From positions 1 through 35,440 of the forward strand of contig CAMDKK010000041.1 of the NCBI GenBank assembly GCA_945901045.1: DNA of 35,440 bases. Reading direction: 5' to 3'. Every line of letters starts with the position of its first letter. Position 1 is the first letter of the stretch. The position numbers and the translations under genes are program-made. Positions 34,683 to 35,440 of the stretch are shown here, one piece after another. Origin of the DNA: Limnohabitans sp. Rim8 (lineage in GTDB: Bacteria; Pseudomonadota; Gammaproteobacteria; Burkholderiales; Burkholderiaceae_C). The notes beneath the pieces were generated by a model that worked only from the letters and a program-made list of their open reading frames with translations, did not search any database and was not told the origin of the DNA.

Positions 34683-35440
34683 ATGACTAAACCTTCTATA
34701 TTCGTGACGATCCCGAATCCCTCGATTATTTTGCCTACCGGCAAGGCGACGCTGCCTATGAAGGCGGGCCAAGCCAACGCATTCAAAGCCAAAGCGGGTG
34801 AGCACTACGGGAACCTCAAGAAAAAAGACGCCGAAGAGCAACTGACGGACGACGTGGTTGCCAGGCCTTCGGGCGAGGATGCAAAGCAGGTTGACGCCGG
34901 GGGCATACGGCTGACGCTTGAGGGCACTCTTATTCAAGCGCCAGTGGAGGTGAACGAGGCGGCTATAGAGACGGCTATGCCGGGGCAGTTGGCACAGGGC
35001 TACCAGCCGAGCGCGCAGGGCGCTGCCGGCGCTTTATTGAATGAAGGTACCAATCTGGGTGGTCAGGTCTTTGCGTATGCAGGTGCGGACGCGCTGCTGC
35101 TGGCACAAGCGGAGACGGGCATCACAGCGGGCGCGGCCGCCAGCGCAGCAGTCACCCCAGACGTTGCTACTACGGACATTGACCCGCTGGTTGTACTAGG
35201 TATTGTCGGGCTGGGCGTAGGGGTTGCTGCTGCGGCAGGGCGTAGTTCTGCGCCCGACTCGCCGGCCCCGACCATGGACACCACGGCCCCGACGCTGTCG
35301 ATCACCAGCAGCGTGGCTGCGGTGAAGACGGGCGAGACAGCAACGATCACGTTCACTTTCAGTGAAGCGACCAGCAACTTTGTGGTGGGTGACATCACCA
35401 CCAGCAGCGGCAGCCTGAGTAACTTTACCGCTGTGAGTAG
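34683..35440 (+). CDS. Large repetitive Ig-like adhesin (5' part only)
   Basis: The frame is open from ATG 34683 to the window edge, 252 codons plus two bases. Residues 1-90 (K-A-G-Q-A-N-A-F, then K-K-K-D-A-E-E-Q-L-T-D-D-V-V-A-R-P-S-G-E-D) resemble the prefix domain at the N-terminus of BapA/LapF-type biofilm adhesins. A hydrophobic segment, about 168-186 (P-L-V-V-L-G-I-V-G-L-G-V-G-V-A-A-A-A-G), follows. From about 198 the first bacterial Ig-like repeat (Big_12 type) begins: T-A-P-T-L-S-I-T-S, T-F-T-F-S-E-A-T and G-D-I-T-T-S-S-G-S-L-S-N-F. Such proteins are usually very long, secreted by type I systems and act in surface attachment. The ribosome-binding site (AGAAAG) is weak. The upstream 1.1 kb is non-coding. 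Confidence 0.85.
   Translation, partial: MTKPSIFVTIPNPSIILPTGKATLPMKAGQANAFKAKAGEHYGNLKKKDAEEQLTDDVVARPSGEDAKQVDAGGIRLTLEGTLIQAPVEVNEAAIETAMPGQLAQGYQPSAQGAAGALLNEGTNLGGQVFAYAGADALLLAQAETGITAGAAASAAVTPDVATTDIDPLVVLGIVGLGVGVAAAAGRSSAPDSPAPTMDTTAPTLSITSSVAAVKTGETATITFTFSEATSNFVVGDITTSSGSLSNFTAVS

Overview
The window comes from a betaproteobacterium, most likely family Comamonadaceae (Limnohabitans/Rhodoferax-like). This rests on protein character and gene order: glyA-nrdR, a minor-pilin cluster, then ribD-ribE-ribBX-ribH-nusB running into ybgC-tolQRA. No ribosomal marker is present, so the genus is inference. Genes are packed very tightly. Co-directional neighbours often share ATGA start/stop overlaps, and convergent genes end 2 to 29 bases apart.

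Layout. 1-2048: the tail of a flavodoxin-family gene, a DUF599 membrane protein and a rhodanese-type tRNA hydroxylase (trhO). trhO diverges from dnaE (2117-5623) across a 68-base region whose two -10 boxes would make both mRNAs leaderless. 5636-13382, minus strand: ten genes in tandem, reading ribD, ribE, ribBX, ribH, nusB, an aminotransferase, ybgC, tolQ, tolR, tolA. They join riboflavin synthesis, transcription antitermination and the Tol envelope machine. 13495-15684: an AT-richer gene for a predicted exported caspase-like protein with an unrecognised N-terminal region and 43-residue charged repeats. 15714-19117: a minor type IV pilin cluster (pilE-like, pilW-like, large pilX-like, pilV) divergent from fimT. 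19121-21058: nrdR and glyA, with a ZTP (pfl) riboswitch in the glyA leader. 21097-25229: a membrane-anchored lytic transglycosylase and a 1004-residue DUF349 protein. 25232-27832: lpxH, a coupled pair of cyclophilins (cytoplasmic ppiB, exported ppiA) and an exported TPR protein. 28036-33426, plus strand: cysS, a 3-methyladenine glycosylase, accA, tilS, lysC. 33445-33537: tRNA-Ser(GCU) with its terminator. 33581-34682: about 1.1 kb without a recognisable gene. 34683-end: the first 252 codons of a large Ig-repeat adhesin.

Most of the window is core housekeeping. The parts most worth a second look are the glyA ZTP riboswitch with its enlarged insert and a competing helix, the secreted caspase-like protein, the pilin operon in which two members lack the conserved Glu5 and carry Ca2+-loop-like motifs, the catalytically degenerate GTP cyclohydrolase half of RibBX, the leaderless dnaE/trhO arrangement, and the tRNA-flanked adhesin region.
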